Shown piece by piece: positions 49,728 through 59,149 of a stretch of 64,000 nt of DNA; positions within the stretch are counted from its first letter, which is position 1; each line of letters begins with the position of its first letter. Below the pieces are notes generated by a model. It was not told the DNA's origin. It saw only the letters and a list, made by a program, of their open reading frames with translations, and did no database searches. The position numbers and the translations under genes are program-made. Origin of the DNA: Acephala macrosclerotiorum (lineage: Eukaryota; Ascomycota; Leotiomycetes; Helotiales; Mollisiaceae); NCBI GenBank assembly GCA_014904845.1, contig MU119466.1, forward strand, positions 1-64,000, in the 5' to 3' direction.

Positions 49728-50398
49728 ATGGCAGCAACCTCACGTACCAAATCGAAGGCCAAGCCCGCAGTCAAGAAGAAGACGAACAAGATCTCAAAGC
49801 CAGCTGAAGTCAAGATCACCAAGAAGCCCCAGTCGAAGAAATCCCGTCGATCTCGATCCATGGCACCAACCCCCGAGCCTGTACCTCATGACTCTATCAT
49901 TGTCAATACCTCACCTCGATCCTCTCACTCTTCTCGATCTTCAAGTCCCGCAGCCAATCCATCTAATTCCTCGCACAAAGACCATCAGCACCTCACCTGG
50001 ACGAAGCTGAAGGAGAATATCCCCTTGTTAATGATGGAATTCCCAGACTACAGTTTCGATGAGATTGAAGGTATACATCCCTCAATCCTCGCTACGACCC
50101 CTTGCCTTCACCGCCTTTTGCTTCTGCCAACCGCCTCACACTCCCCCCTTTCTTTCACCGCCTTCGCCTCATCCTGTTTCTGCCCACCTTCGCTACGACT
50201 TCCCTTTTCATCATGCTAACGGCTCGCTTCGCAGATGCGCTCCTCCTCTCCTTCCTCGGCGGAAGGCAAGACGGTATCACGGTGGAGGACCTCCGCTCCG
50301 CTCGGGACACCATCAAGGCAAAGTCCCTGGCGGAGCGGGTCTCCTCGATTGTCTACATGGGACGATTGCGGGAACGGCAGCTGGGAATTCCGAACTAG
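49728..50398 (+). CDS. Small protein with the shared 'FxxYxxxEI' module, copy 2 (168 aa)
   Basis: Exons 49728-50070 and 50235-50398, 169 codons, with a 164 bp intron ending at a TGCTAAC branch and GCAG. The N-terminal 85 residues are very basic (lysine-rich, SRTKSKAKPAVKKKTNK), then Ser/Pro-rich. The module follows: FPDYSFDEIE joined to DALLLSFLGGRQDGITVEDL and RSARDTIKAK. The intron is phase 1 directly after the E-I-E, as in the first copy. The Lys-rich start suggests nuclear or nucleic-acid contact (inference). No known family. Confidence 0.7.
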
Positions 50399-50870
50399 GC
50401 GACTGGGAACTTGGGGAGACGTCGGGCATTGCGCGGGGTGGAGTGGAGGCGGCAGTCTGGATGGGAAACTCAGTTATTTTAGGTCTCTGGCGGGGGCGGA
50501 AAATGTCGGTTATGGGATAGGTGCACATCGATATGGTGATTGCACATGAAATGGAGGGACAATGAATTGCTCTTTCTCCACTATAATTATTTCCTCTCCT
50601 TCCTTTGGACATTATGGTGACGCAGCCCGCTCCGCGCCACTGATTCAATGTCTGTCTCAGCTAGCTCGAGAGCAAACGCCCATGACACATTTATAATGTC
50701 CCATGAGAACAGGAACATTGACTTTACATACACAACTTAGGCAACCCACCTCACCCCAAGTCTCCGATGTCTACACCAGCCGTCTTAGGGCTTACACCCA
50801 TGAACACATTTATAACACCCCGTGAGAACAGGGACAATGAGTATACACGCACAGTTTGAGCAACCAAACC
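50399..50870. other. Convergent 3' intergenic region
   Basis: Sits between convergent genes and contains the ~80 bp direct repeats listed separately. No gene seen. Confidence 0.5.
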
Positions 50871-50880
50871 TCACTCTCCA
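50679..50880. repeat. Two direct repeats, period ~118 bp
   Basis: About 50679-50757 and 50795-50880 share CCCATGA-CACATTTATAA, then GAGAACAGG-ACA-TGA, then ACACA, CAAC and CCTCAC in order. The second copy runs up to and just into the stop region of the minus-strand glycosyltransferase gene. Confidence 0.7.
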
Positions 50881-51824
50881 CCATGTTCATTCTTCCAACT
50901 CCCAGCGAAATGATGCGTAACCAATGCACCAGCTGGAATATGACCCTCTTCATAATGATTGGAGCTCCTTGCAAAAGCATAACCTGGCAGAATCAAGACA
51001 TCACCAACCAACTTCGGCTCTTCCAGCTTCCAAATGTCCTCGACCTCGATCTTGCTTTCGAGAGTCGAAGCTAAACTTTTGAGAATGCTGCTCGTCATCC
51101 TCCTCGGGCCAGTGAAGTCCACCACGTCTCCAGTCATTTTGAGTGTCAAGTCTGCAATACTGATGTTGTGCTCTTGAGCCTTCTGATTCATGGCATCGAG
51201 AATGTCCTCGATGACCATCATCATATGTGCGGATTGTGGCTTTGCCATCACTGTCCATGTGGCGAATTGGCGAACGAAGTTTCCTGGCCATCCCACATCA
51301 AACTCCCAACCCACAACCAGACTGACATTTGCCTTGTACCGTCGCGGTATCCAGTCTTGGATGGCCGTGTTTGGCTCGCATGAGACATCAAGATCGCTCC
51401 AAAGTCCTCCCTCGGCATAAAGAAGCAGATATCGCAAAAGATCGGCTCTCAAAATAGGTACTGAGAGCGATAGATACGTGTGGACAATGTCGGCTCGTGA
51501 TGCGAAGTGTTCCTTGACAAAGAGGTCGCTGGAGTCGTCTGTCAAGAACTCTGGCTTCCAGCCCACATTCTGGTCGAGGCAAGTGCTAGTCCATTCCTTT
51601 GACTCTTTGCTCAACCCTTTCGAGCCAAGCTTGTACCATAACTTTTGGGGAATGCTGTTCTCGGTTTCGGTCGTGAGTGAAGAGTCTTCGTGCTCGGCTA
51701 AGCCTTCATCCCAGTCGCCGAGCCCACCGATGGTATAGTAGAACAAGAAAAGAATGCAAAATGTAACGAGTGAAGCGGAAATAGATATTCTGGAAGTTGA
51801 AAGTGGTCGATGTGCGAGCAACAT
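50871..51824 (-). CDS. OCH1-family (GT32) glycosyltransferase (317 aa)
   Basis: Single exon from the first ATG at 51824. Residues about 13-31 are one hydrophobic segment, fitting a type II Golgi membrane protein with a short cytosolic tail. The GT32 core is visible: IPQKLWYKLG (start of the domain), PILRADLLRYLLLYAEGGLW, followed at 144-146 by the metal-binding DLD of the DxD motif. A C-terminal HHFAGSWK fits the family's His/Trp region. Och1-type enzymes start outer mannose chains on N-glycans using GDP-mannose in the Golgi; several paralogues per genome have unproven acceptors, so exact specificity is open. Length is typical to slightly short. Confidence 0.85.
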   Translation of the reverse strand: MLLAHRPLSTSRISISASLVTFCILFLFYYTIGGLGDWDEGLAEHEDSSLTTETENSIPQKLWYKLGSKGLSKESKEWTSTCLDQNVGWKPEFLTDDSSDLFVKEHFASRADIVHTYLSLSVPILRADLLRYLLLYAEGGLWSDLDVSCEPNTAIQDWIPRRYKANVSLVVGWEFDVGWPGNFVRQFATWTVMAKPQSAHMMMVIEDILDAMNQKAQEHNISIADLTLKMTGDVVDFTGPRRMTSSILKSLASTLESKIEVEDIWKLEEPKLVGDVLILPGYAFARSSNHYEEGHIPAGALVTHHFAGSWKNEHGGE

Positions 51825-52353
51825 GCTGGATGCTGCGATACATCTGTCGAGGAAGAATGAAGAAAGGGTTTGGTGCGAGGGCAAATCATGACATGTAGGG
51901 AGTTCATCTGACAGCAACACTCGCACTTGGGGTGTCGGTTATGCGCAGGAGCAATAACCAGGCGCACGTTTCTATATCAGAAGTTTCCCACTTTTCAAAG
52001 TTTACATTTGGCCCCCCTGAAACTCGCTTAATGCCCTGCGAACACGCTGAGTGGATGATGCGACCCAGCAGTTTGGTCCAAACCAACAACCAACAACCAA
52101 CAATAAGAGCACCAATAACAGAGTCCGGGAACCGCCCAAGTCTCCCCGGGGACCCCAAGTTCTGGAATGCCCAATTGTTGCAACTGCTGTGCCATATTAG
52201 GTGTCGTTCATTTCCCAAAATTCTTTGCGTGCGCTCACACCGCAAATTGTGGTTTCTCAGATTATTTACCCAGCCCAGACTATGGCGCTTCTCTGTGCCT
52301 CCTCGCTTTTAGTCTATCAATGACATTTCGTGCCAGGAATCGCTGAGTAACAG
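51825..52353. other. Divergent promoter region, no gene seen
   Basis: Between the divergently transcribed glycosyltransferase and wall-protein genes. Contains a short ACCAACA repeat at about 52080-52103. Confidence 0.5.
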
Positions 52354-53324
52354 ATGTTCTATACAACCTTCAACATGCGTCTGTTATCCTTTGGATTTAT
52401 CTTGTCACTTTGCACTGCCGTACTAGGGATGGAATTCGTCAATCCTCCACCGTTTGCGGCAACTACGGATTTCTCTCTAAACACAATCTACGTGGAAGGA
52501 TCCATCCTCGACATTGAATGGACAGCAGGACCAGCTGGGAACAACACCTCACTCACACTATGGCAGCTGAATGGGACGCAGTACCTACAGCCATTCGAGT
52601 ATCTCACGCGTAAGTTCATGGCTTGTGTATCAATAACTGGAGGTTTTCCTTGCTGTAAGTACGTTGTGGCTGACACGACTTTCGTTGACCAGAAAATGTA
52701 TCAGGTAGCATCACATCTTTGGCATGGACAGTCCAAACAACAAAGGATCTCGCGATCTCGAACATGTTTTACCTTTGCATGTTTCTCGTGGGTGCTTCTG
52801 CTTCTGAGGCAAATAGCCACTACTTTAACATCACGAGCAAGAATGCCGTAAACCAAAATCCAAGTTCAAGCGCCGGAAGCTCTACGAAGGCCACAAGTTT
52901 AACCCAACTCGGCTCTTCGAACACAGTAGTCTCAACGCCCGGATCGATCTCTACACCCAACACGAGCTTGTCCCCTGGTTCAGCATCCACGTCGTACTCT
53001 GCGTCGGCAGCTGGACCGACATCAGCCTTATCAACCACAGCTAGTGCTTTCGGAGGACTGGGCGCGGGAGCCAAAGCTGGACTTGGTGTTGGAATTCCTG
53101 CGGCGGTGTTTTTGGGCATTGGCATAAGCTGGATCTTCTTTTGCTGGCGGAAGAAGAAGGATCAATTTGCTGGGAAGGATTCGATAAGCAAAGGTGATGT
53201 TCAAGAGCAGCAGCAGGAGAAATGGCAAAGACATCAGTTGATGGGCGATGAGCACATGATGGAGCCTCCGGTCTTCGAACTGCAGGACTCAGTTGCCCAT
53301 GGAGAACAAGAAACAATGAAATAA
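52354..53324 (+). CDS. Kre9/Knh1-like secreted or membrane wall protein (295 aa)
   Basis: Exons 52354-52609 and 52693-53324, 296 codons, 83 bp intron. A signal peptide is clear (MRLLSFGFILSLCTAVLG; the second Met at 52375 may be the real start). A domain with VEGSILDIEWTAGP and NNTSLTLWQLNG fits the Kre9/Knh1 N-terminal (Ser-Thr-rich, Ig-like) fold of fungal wall proteins. A Ser/Thr-rich stretch of ~70 residues follows, then one transmembrane segment (LGVGIPAAVFLGIGISWIFF) with a positive stop (CWRKKK) and a Gln/Glu-rich cytosolic tail. It may be a cell-surface sensor or wall-linked protein; topology is a firm reading, role is inference. Confidence 0.8.
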
Positions 53325-53385
53325 ATTTGGTCTACTTACAGACTACTGTACTTGATTCGCATCTTTCTCCTTCTGTTAGAGTCTG

Positions 53386-53468
53386 AGCGAGACACCCCCT
53401 TTTGATCGATCACCTTCGCTGCGAGAGACCAGAATGAACAACGTACAACTGATGAACTTCCATGATGA
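53386..53468. repeat. Dispersed ~85 bp repeat, copy upstream of the 53.5 kb fragment
   Basis: Resembles the units at 56082-56360: CGAGACA-CCCC-TTTT-GATCGATCACCTTC, then GAGAGAC, then ACAACGT and GATGAACTTCCAT. See the tandem copies further right. Confidence 0.6.
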
Positions 53469-53539
53469 TTTCGTATGTGTGAGCAAAACAAATGCAAACG
53501 CGCCAACGGGTCAAATGTTTCACGCAAGAGCGCTCCGCA

Positions 53540-54434
53540 ATGGCCTACGATCGTCAACTCGAGCATATGCTCATGAAGGCTCGCACCGATACGAAGTACA
53601 ACTTCCTTGGCAAGGACATCATGAAGTATTTCTGCGCTCGTCTCTTCAAGCTCTAGGTAGATCGCCCTGACTTGGGATCCTGATATTCAATGCTTTATGG
53701 CCGAGACCCAGACCCGGCACTTCCACTGTAAGTTCTTTCCACCAATTCGCAATGTTGTTGTTGACATGCGTTAATATGATGCCAAGTTGCTCACGAGCCC
53801 TTCTCTGACACCCAACCACCTACTACCGCCTCTGGTATCAAGGCCGAGACTCCCGCCGCAGCCGATAACATCAACGTCACTCGTGACTTGCTTGATATGA
53901 TGAGTCGCCATAAGTTCGCAACCCAGAAGATGAATGAGCACCTCGCTGTGAGTGTCTTTCTAATATAATTACGCACGAACTCTAGCTGATTTCAATACAT
54001 CGCAGGTCATGAAGGGAACGGCCAAGCAAGAGAACGACATTCACCAAGCCAAGTGCGCCGAAGTTGACGAGCACAAGACCCTCACCAGCGGAAACATTTC
54101 CAGTGCCGGTGTCAGAAGCTACATCAAGAAGTTGGAGGGTGATCTTGTACATAAGCGTGATTTCATCAAACAGACGACTCTGTGTTTCAAGGACTACAAG
54201 GATCGCAGCCGTGTTGAGAAGCAGAAGTACAAGGACTTTGCTCACGAGCTGACCGCTCAACTTGTAAAGCGCGACATCGTCGTCACCAAGTTCGAGGAGC
54301 TTAACAAGGTCGAGGTTCTTGAAGTTGAAGAAGATGCTGCTACTGCTGCAATTCTTGCCACCAAGGCTGGCCCTAGGAAACCACCCATAAGAGAATCTCC
54401 CCTACACGCACAGACTGCTCAAAAGGGCAGTTGA
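53540..54434 (+). pseudogene. Broken gene fragment ending inside a transposable element
   Basis: Pieces: 53540-53656 (MAYDRQLEHMLMKARTDTK, ends in TAG), an exon ending at 53727 (IQCFMAETQTRHFH), 53787-53947 (AHEPFSDTQPP, LLDMMSRHKFATQKMNEHL) and 54006-54434 (helical, charged, LEGDLVHKRDFIKQTTLCFK). Introns 53728-53786 and 53948-54005 splice cleanly. The first piece cannot be joined in frame to the second. The last ~20 codons and the stop belong to the inserted inverted-repeat element that starts at 54374. The protein would be a coiled-coil-like, unrecognised product. It is probably a pseudogene, or a gene given a new C-terminus by the insertion. Confidence 0.5.
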
Positions 54435-55070
54435 CAGGGAGGATCAAACTCGGACCACCTGCTAAAGAGTGGGCGCGGGAGATCTACAAGGGGGACTAAA
54501 AGCACAGACTTAAAGCTCACGGACTTAATAGACTCACAAGTAGATATATCAAAGCGTTGGTTTCAAAGTTTATTGCACTATGTAATACGAGCTACGCTCT
54601 CATCTTACCCCCACCCTTTTTCACGGCCCCAGCTTCCCCCCAAGTCTTTCACAGTATCTTATCTATTATCAGTTAGCAAAGGCCGTAAAAAGGGAAAAAA
54701 GAAGAGAAAGAAAAGAAAAGAGACCCACTTTATATGATATAAAAGAAGAGGGAAGAGAAAAGGACTTAGAAAAAAAATATTTTTCAAATCCGCAACTAAG
54801 AAAGAAGATTTTAAGCACTTGTAAGGGCCCTTGTCTTTCGAAATGTCTATAAAAGCCTTAGCAGTGTGCTACAAGGCTTTAAAAATGGGTGTTTTCGAGC
54901 TCTGTGATTAGTCCTTTAAGCAGTCCGGTTCGAAGGGCCTAGTTAAGCAGTTTCAAGCCCTGCAAACCTTGCGATCAGACCTTTTGGAGGTGCAAAAGGG
55001 TCAAAAATTGGTGGTCATAGGAGAGATTCTCCTACACTGTAGGAGAATCTCTCTTATGGGTGGTTTCCTA
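54374..55070. mobile_element. Inverted-repeat DNA element, ~700 bp, TA-flanked
   Basis: CCCTAGGAAACCACCCATAA (from 54371, 24 perfect bases continuing with GAGA) recurs inverted at 55050-55073. Counting TA at 54374-54375 and 55069-55070 as target duplication, the element starts GGAAACCACCCATAAGAGA. The interior has a purine-rich stretch (54690-54780) and no recognisable transposase. It interrupts the 3' end of the gene fragment to its left. Confidence 0.75.
55021..55053. repeat. Perfect palindrome at the right end of the element
   Basis: 16-base arms, GAGAGATTCTCCTACA and its exact complement, around a single C. The right arm runs into the terminal repeat of the element; the left terminal repeat has only a partial match to the arm. 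Confidence 0.9.
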
Positions 55071-55073
55071 GGG

Positions 55074-56081
55074 TGGTGTCGATGCTCTCTTCGTGGAGAA
55101 AGGTAAAGGTAGCGATTGATCTCTTCTCGCGGTCTCTTCAATCATGCACTGAGTCGAGGCTTAGTTGTGTTCACTCTTGACAGATTGCCAGACCATTGTT
55201 GTTCTCTTCATAGACTTGAGCTAATGAATGCATGACTGTCCATAAAACATTGATGATTTCGTAATCTCGACTATGGTGCATTTGAAGCCTGAATACCAAT
55301 TGCAGCCATACATGATATGGTGGGACCATCGCTCGGTAGCAATGAGATAGTCAGCCTCTGCGCTCTGCGCAGTATCTAGAAGGAAAAGAATTGTTGCTAG
55401 CGAGTCGTCAAAATTGTACCTAATAATGTGTGTACACGTTTCCGGCCTTACGAAGGCCCGTGATAACTCCGATAGCTCCGCTTGGGCGGTGGTATCTGGA
55501 ACGTCTATATAAATTTAAATTGTAAAATTGGTTATCGCTTGCTTGGTCCTCATAAGTCGTTGTGGGTGCACACTCAACGCTTCTTGACTAGGTAGGTTAA
55601 AAGGTTGAGTTTCTTGGCTTGGTTGGTCTAACGGCTAGCTAGGTCCTCGGAAGTCTTGATCTTTTGCATTGCCTTTCCTTTTTCTGTGTTACTTTTTGAA
55701 AGTTTTATAATTTTTTTTTTGGCGTTCAGAATTGCTTAGCGCGGCTCGCTTAGCCAATGAAGCGAGACACTCCCCTATTTCTCGATCACTTTCATCAAAT
55801 GCCCCACTCGATAAGCAACATGGAATACATGCCTTGGTTCTGCTTCTAAGCTGTTCAAATCTATATCCGACCTCCTCATTGAAGCCGAGCACTAGCAAAC
55901 CCCACTCACGATCAGGACCAACACTAGCCTCCCTCGAAAGATATGACAAGTACTTTGAAGGTTAAACAAATCAATTTTTCGAAAGAACATAGGTTTCGAG
56001 CCCAAGATGAGTATGAGCGAACCTCCCCACAGACTGAAGTCGGCCAGTCCAATCCTCTTTAGTGTTGCCCAGCTTGGCGTC
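55074..56081. other. Intergenic, no supportable gene
   Basis: Low-complexity and AT/GT-rich text. A weak copy of the ~90 bp repeat (AAGCGAGACACTCCCC, then TCTCGATCACTTTC) starts near 55760. Frames at 55689-55965 on both strands are short and motif-free. Confidence 0.5.
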
Positions 56082-56360
56082 CAAAGCGACATGCCCCCTT
56101 TCGATCGATCCGTTCACCGTAAGAGACTACAATCATAGTATGCAACTTTTGAACTTCCAAATTGCCTAGCATGCAAAATGAGACACTTCCCATTCGGTTA
56201 ATTAACTTTACCGCGCGAGATCATAATCAACAAAGTGCACCCTGTGAACTTTCATGTCGGTTACCGTCCAAAGCCAGGTGCCCCGCTTTCGGTCGATCAC
56301 CTTCCCCCTGTTACCCTACTACCAACAGCTGCACAGCTTGTGAACTTTCATTGTGCCTAG
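56082..56360. repeat. Three tandem ~93 bp repeats, first family
   Basis: Units begin at about 56082, 56174 and 56269. They share CAAA-GCGA, CCCC-TTTCG-TCGAT, GAGA, then CAACA, and end TGTGAACTTTCAT or a close variant. Dispersed copies lie at 53386 and about 55760. No coding sense. Confidence 0.7.
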
Positions 56361-56399
56361 TTCTTTCATGAAGAATCCCAGAGCACAAGTTCCCACCCA

Positions 56400-56735
56400 G
56401 ACCCTCGGTTCCTGATTGGAGAACGTAAACTTCCGCCATCTCCGCTGCACACCTAACTTCCTTCCTCCTACAGCACACAGAACACCCTCCGGGCGCAATC
56501 CCGCTACTGCAGAACAGAAAAAGCCATAGGTTCGCTTTCACAGGGCGAACGACCTCTTCCCACAGCATACACAACACTTCCCAAGCGCGATTCCGCCGCG
56601 GAACGGCACTCCGCTACTAGTTCGTTTGCGCACAACGAACGACCTCCTCCCACCACATGACATCAACTTCAGCGCGGAATCCCGCTACCGGGGAACGGCA
56701 CTCCGACACGAGTTCACTTCGGTACAGCGAACAAT
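56400..56735. repeat. Three to four tandem ~90 bp repeats, second family, up to the start codon
   Basis: Units begin at about 56493, 56585 and 56672, with an older one before. They share GCGC-ATTCCGC or GCGC-AATCCCGC, GAACGGCACTCCG, GTTCG, then GCGAACGACCTC-TCCCAC. The last unit ends GCGAACAAT, directly followed by the ATG at 56736, so the repeats form the leader or promoter of the next gene. Confidence 0.75.
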
Positions 56736-57884
56736 ATGTCTTCCACAAACGACATCGAGAAGTCGGACTCCGAGGACGGTCTCCAATCACCGAACAAGAA
56801 CTCCACCAACCCAAATCCCACGCCCCCCAACCCAACACTTCAACCAATTATAACTTCGCTCCCCACCTCTTCCTCAGAAACCCCGAATTTTAGCATAGCA
56901 TTCGGCAAGATCAGAGGAAGATTCCCTGGATACAGTACCCAAGAATTGGAGCGTAAGCTTTCTCCAATCTCGATCCTGTGCTGCGTTGACACACCCAAAA
57001 GTAGCACAAACCTTAGCACTACATGCGGGACGCAGGCATGTACGCCAGAAGCATGTATCTGCTGCTCGAGATCGCCTGATATGGGAGCAAAGGAGGGATG
57101 AGGAGCAGGGAGAGAAGGAGATGTCAACTTATGCCGCACCCTCTCTCGCACCAATGACCATGAACAACCCGTCCTCGACACACCATGCCAATTTCTCAAC
57201 TCCAAACACCTCCTTCCCGCCAACGTTAGCAAACGCCTTGTCCCAGCCAGCACCCGGCAACACCCCAGCACCAACGACCAATCCAGCCGCTACCATCGTC
57301 TCCCCTGCGTCAATGCCGTCAAATACATTGATACAACCCACCAAGCCTACCAACAACGCAAACACTACGATCCCCTCATCAGCGTCCACCGATCCTACGT
57401 CCACAAACCAAACCTCCACCTCCCTCTTTCCCCACACCGCCAAACTCGCTCGCAAGTACCCTGGATACAGTATTCAAGAACTCACCCGTACGTCATCTCC
57501 CTTTCTCTCTCCTATATTCTCCCCCCTTGAATGTCTATCCAAACGCTCTATCGGCTTTTACCCTTGCCAGATACTACACCTAGTAATCCCTCCTTTCCCC
57601 TCCGTTCTATCCCCCATCATCCCCACCCTCTCAAACCAAGAACTAACAACCCCAAAGTAGCACACACTCTAACCCTCCGCGATAAAAGGAAACGAGTCCA
57701 GCCCCGCGACCTCCTCGCCGCCCGCTCCCAACTCCAAATAGAAGAAGAAAGCCGGAAACAAGAAGAGAAGATAGAGTTGTGGATGAGGGGTGTTGAGGCT
57801 GGGTTGAGGATTGCGCCACAATTTGATTTCTCGGAGCAGGTGAGGGAGACGGTTGGGATGGGTTTTGGTGGGGCTGATGGTTGA
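56736..57884 (+). CDS. Protein with two tandem 'PGYSxQEL' modules, copy 3 (309 aa)
   Basis: Exons 56736-56952, 57002-57487, 57658-57884; 930 bases, 310 codons. Module 1 is FPGYSTQELE joined across a 49 bp intron to LAQTLALHAGRRHVRQ and SAARDRL. Module 2 is YPGYSIQELT joined across a 170 bp intron to LAHTLTLRDKRKRVQP and LLAARSQL. Both introns are phase 1 at the same residue, and both acceptors read CCAAAGTAGCACA or nearly so; the exon-intron block was therefore duplicated. A Thr/Ser/Pro/Asn-rich linker of ~110 residues separates them, and a charged helical tail follows. It is related to the genes at 47.8 and 49.7 kb. No known family; the module may be a three-helix bundle (inference). Confidence 0.7.
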
Positions 57885-58111
57885 GGGGGAGTGGGACATT
57901 GAAATGGAGGTAAAGTTCTCAGGCTGGGGGAGAGAATGAGCTTCGATTGCATGGATTTGATAGACATACATACCATTGATGATTACTAAACATTACTGCC
58001 TGATTTTAAGGACTTTCGAGCTGACAAAGTCCCGTACCTGTTTTGGACAATTGGGATCAGTCGTACAACATCCAAGTCCTCTTTTTCAACTGTTTGAACC
58101 CCACCCATCAC

Positions 58112-58834
58112 TTAAGGACTATCAGGCATACTCTCCTCATCCCAATCTCTCTTCCTCCCAACTTCATACCTTACTCTTCTCCCCGTAGCTCCATCTCCAT
58201 TCAAACCACGATTAGCATTCGCCATCCACACTCCCCTCTCAAGTTTCAGCTTCACCCTTTCCTCCATCTCCCTCGCATAACCATTCTCACCCTCGCCCCA
58301 AGCAGCTCTCTCAAAACACCCCCTAACATCTCCTGCTGGCCACGGATACACTACTTCAAACGGCTGCGGGATGATGACTTCGTGTTCGGGCTGCCAGTCC
58401 ATCTCTTCTTCAGTGTCACTATCGCTGGAAGAGAAGGCGTCATTGTCTGGGAGGTAGAGGTTGATTTTTTGGACTGCGGTATTAAGTGTTTGGATGAGGA
58501 AGCGTTTCAGGGTTCGTTGACGGTTCTTCCGTTTCGCTAGATTTGGGTCCGGTGGTATTCGTGGACCGTGAGGTGTGTTTGAGAATGGATTTCGTCCTTG
58601 CGATCGTGGGTTGTGTGATGGATGCAAGAATGCGCTCGAATTTGGACGAGGATGTGGGTTCGTGGCTTGGTAGGGAGGAGGCAGTCTGAGATATCTTTCG
58701 AATGGGTTCAAACTTTGCTTCGAGTTTGGCTTCTGAAATCCCCTGCGGCTATCGAAGAAGTCCTGAGCATCATTCCCCTCATCTTGGTACTGGTTTTGCT
58801 GACGATTCCTATTCCGCCGACCATGTTTCCCCAT
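58112..58834 (-). CDS. Hypothetical basic protein (240 aa)
   Basis: Single-exon frame from ATG 58834. The N-terminus is Arg/Asn/Gln-rich (MGKHGRRNRNRQQNQ), the middle Pro-rich with a Lys/Arg patch (AKRKNRQRTLKRFLIQTL), then an acidic Ser/Asp/Glu stretch (SSSDSDTEEEMDW) and an ordered-looking C-terminal part (FEVVYPWPAGDVRGCFERA). No domain recognised. The frame is long for this composition and stop-free, so it is probably real. Confidence 0.55.
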   Translation of the reverse strand: MGKHGRRNRNRQQNQYQDEGNDAQDFFDSRRGFQKPNSKQSLNPFERYLRLPPPYQATNPHPRPNSSAFLHPSHNPRSQGRNPFSNTPHGPRIPPDPNLAKRKNRQRTLKRFLIQTLNTAVQKINLYLPDNDAFSSSDSDTEEEMDWQPEHEVIIPQPFEVVYPWPAGDVRGCFERAAWGEGENGYAREMEERVKLKLERGVWMANANRGLNGDGATGRRVRYEVGRKRDWDEESMPDSP

Positions 58835-59149
58835 CTTTGCACTTGCAAGTGGTTGATCATCCTGTGTGCTGAAACGCCACGGCAGGGATATATAGATAGC
58901 TGTGGTGTAAAGAAGTGGAATGAATGAGGTATATGTATCGTGTAGATGCTTTTAGAACGATCTAGTTTGTAAGCTGGAACAAAGTCGTAGATAGACAATG
59001 AACAATGTAGGGTTTCGAAACTTCTTCTATGCTTCCTGTCGGCTTGGGCGCCGAGATAGTTTATCCGAGATGGCTGAACATAATGTGTTCATTTGAAAAC
59101 CTTAATGCTGACAATATACAGCGTGAACATGACTCAGAAAAGAAAGAGG
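58835..59149. other. Intergenic, no gene seen
   Basis: 3' flank of the zinc-cluster gene to the right and 5' flank of the hypothetical gene to the left. Confidence 0.5.

Noticed and set aside
54920..54975. tRNA-like GGTTCGAAGG box
   Set aside because: No matching acceptor stem, D arm or anticodon stem can be folded around it.
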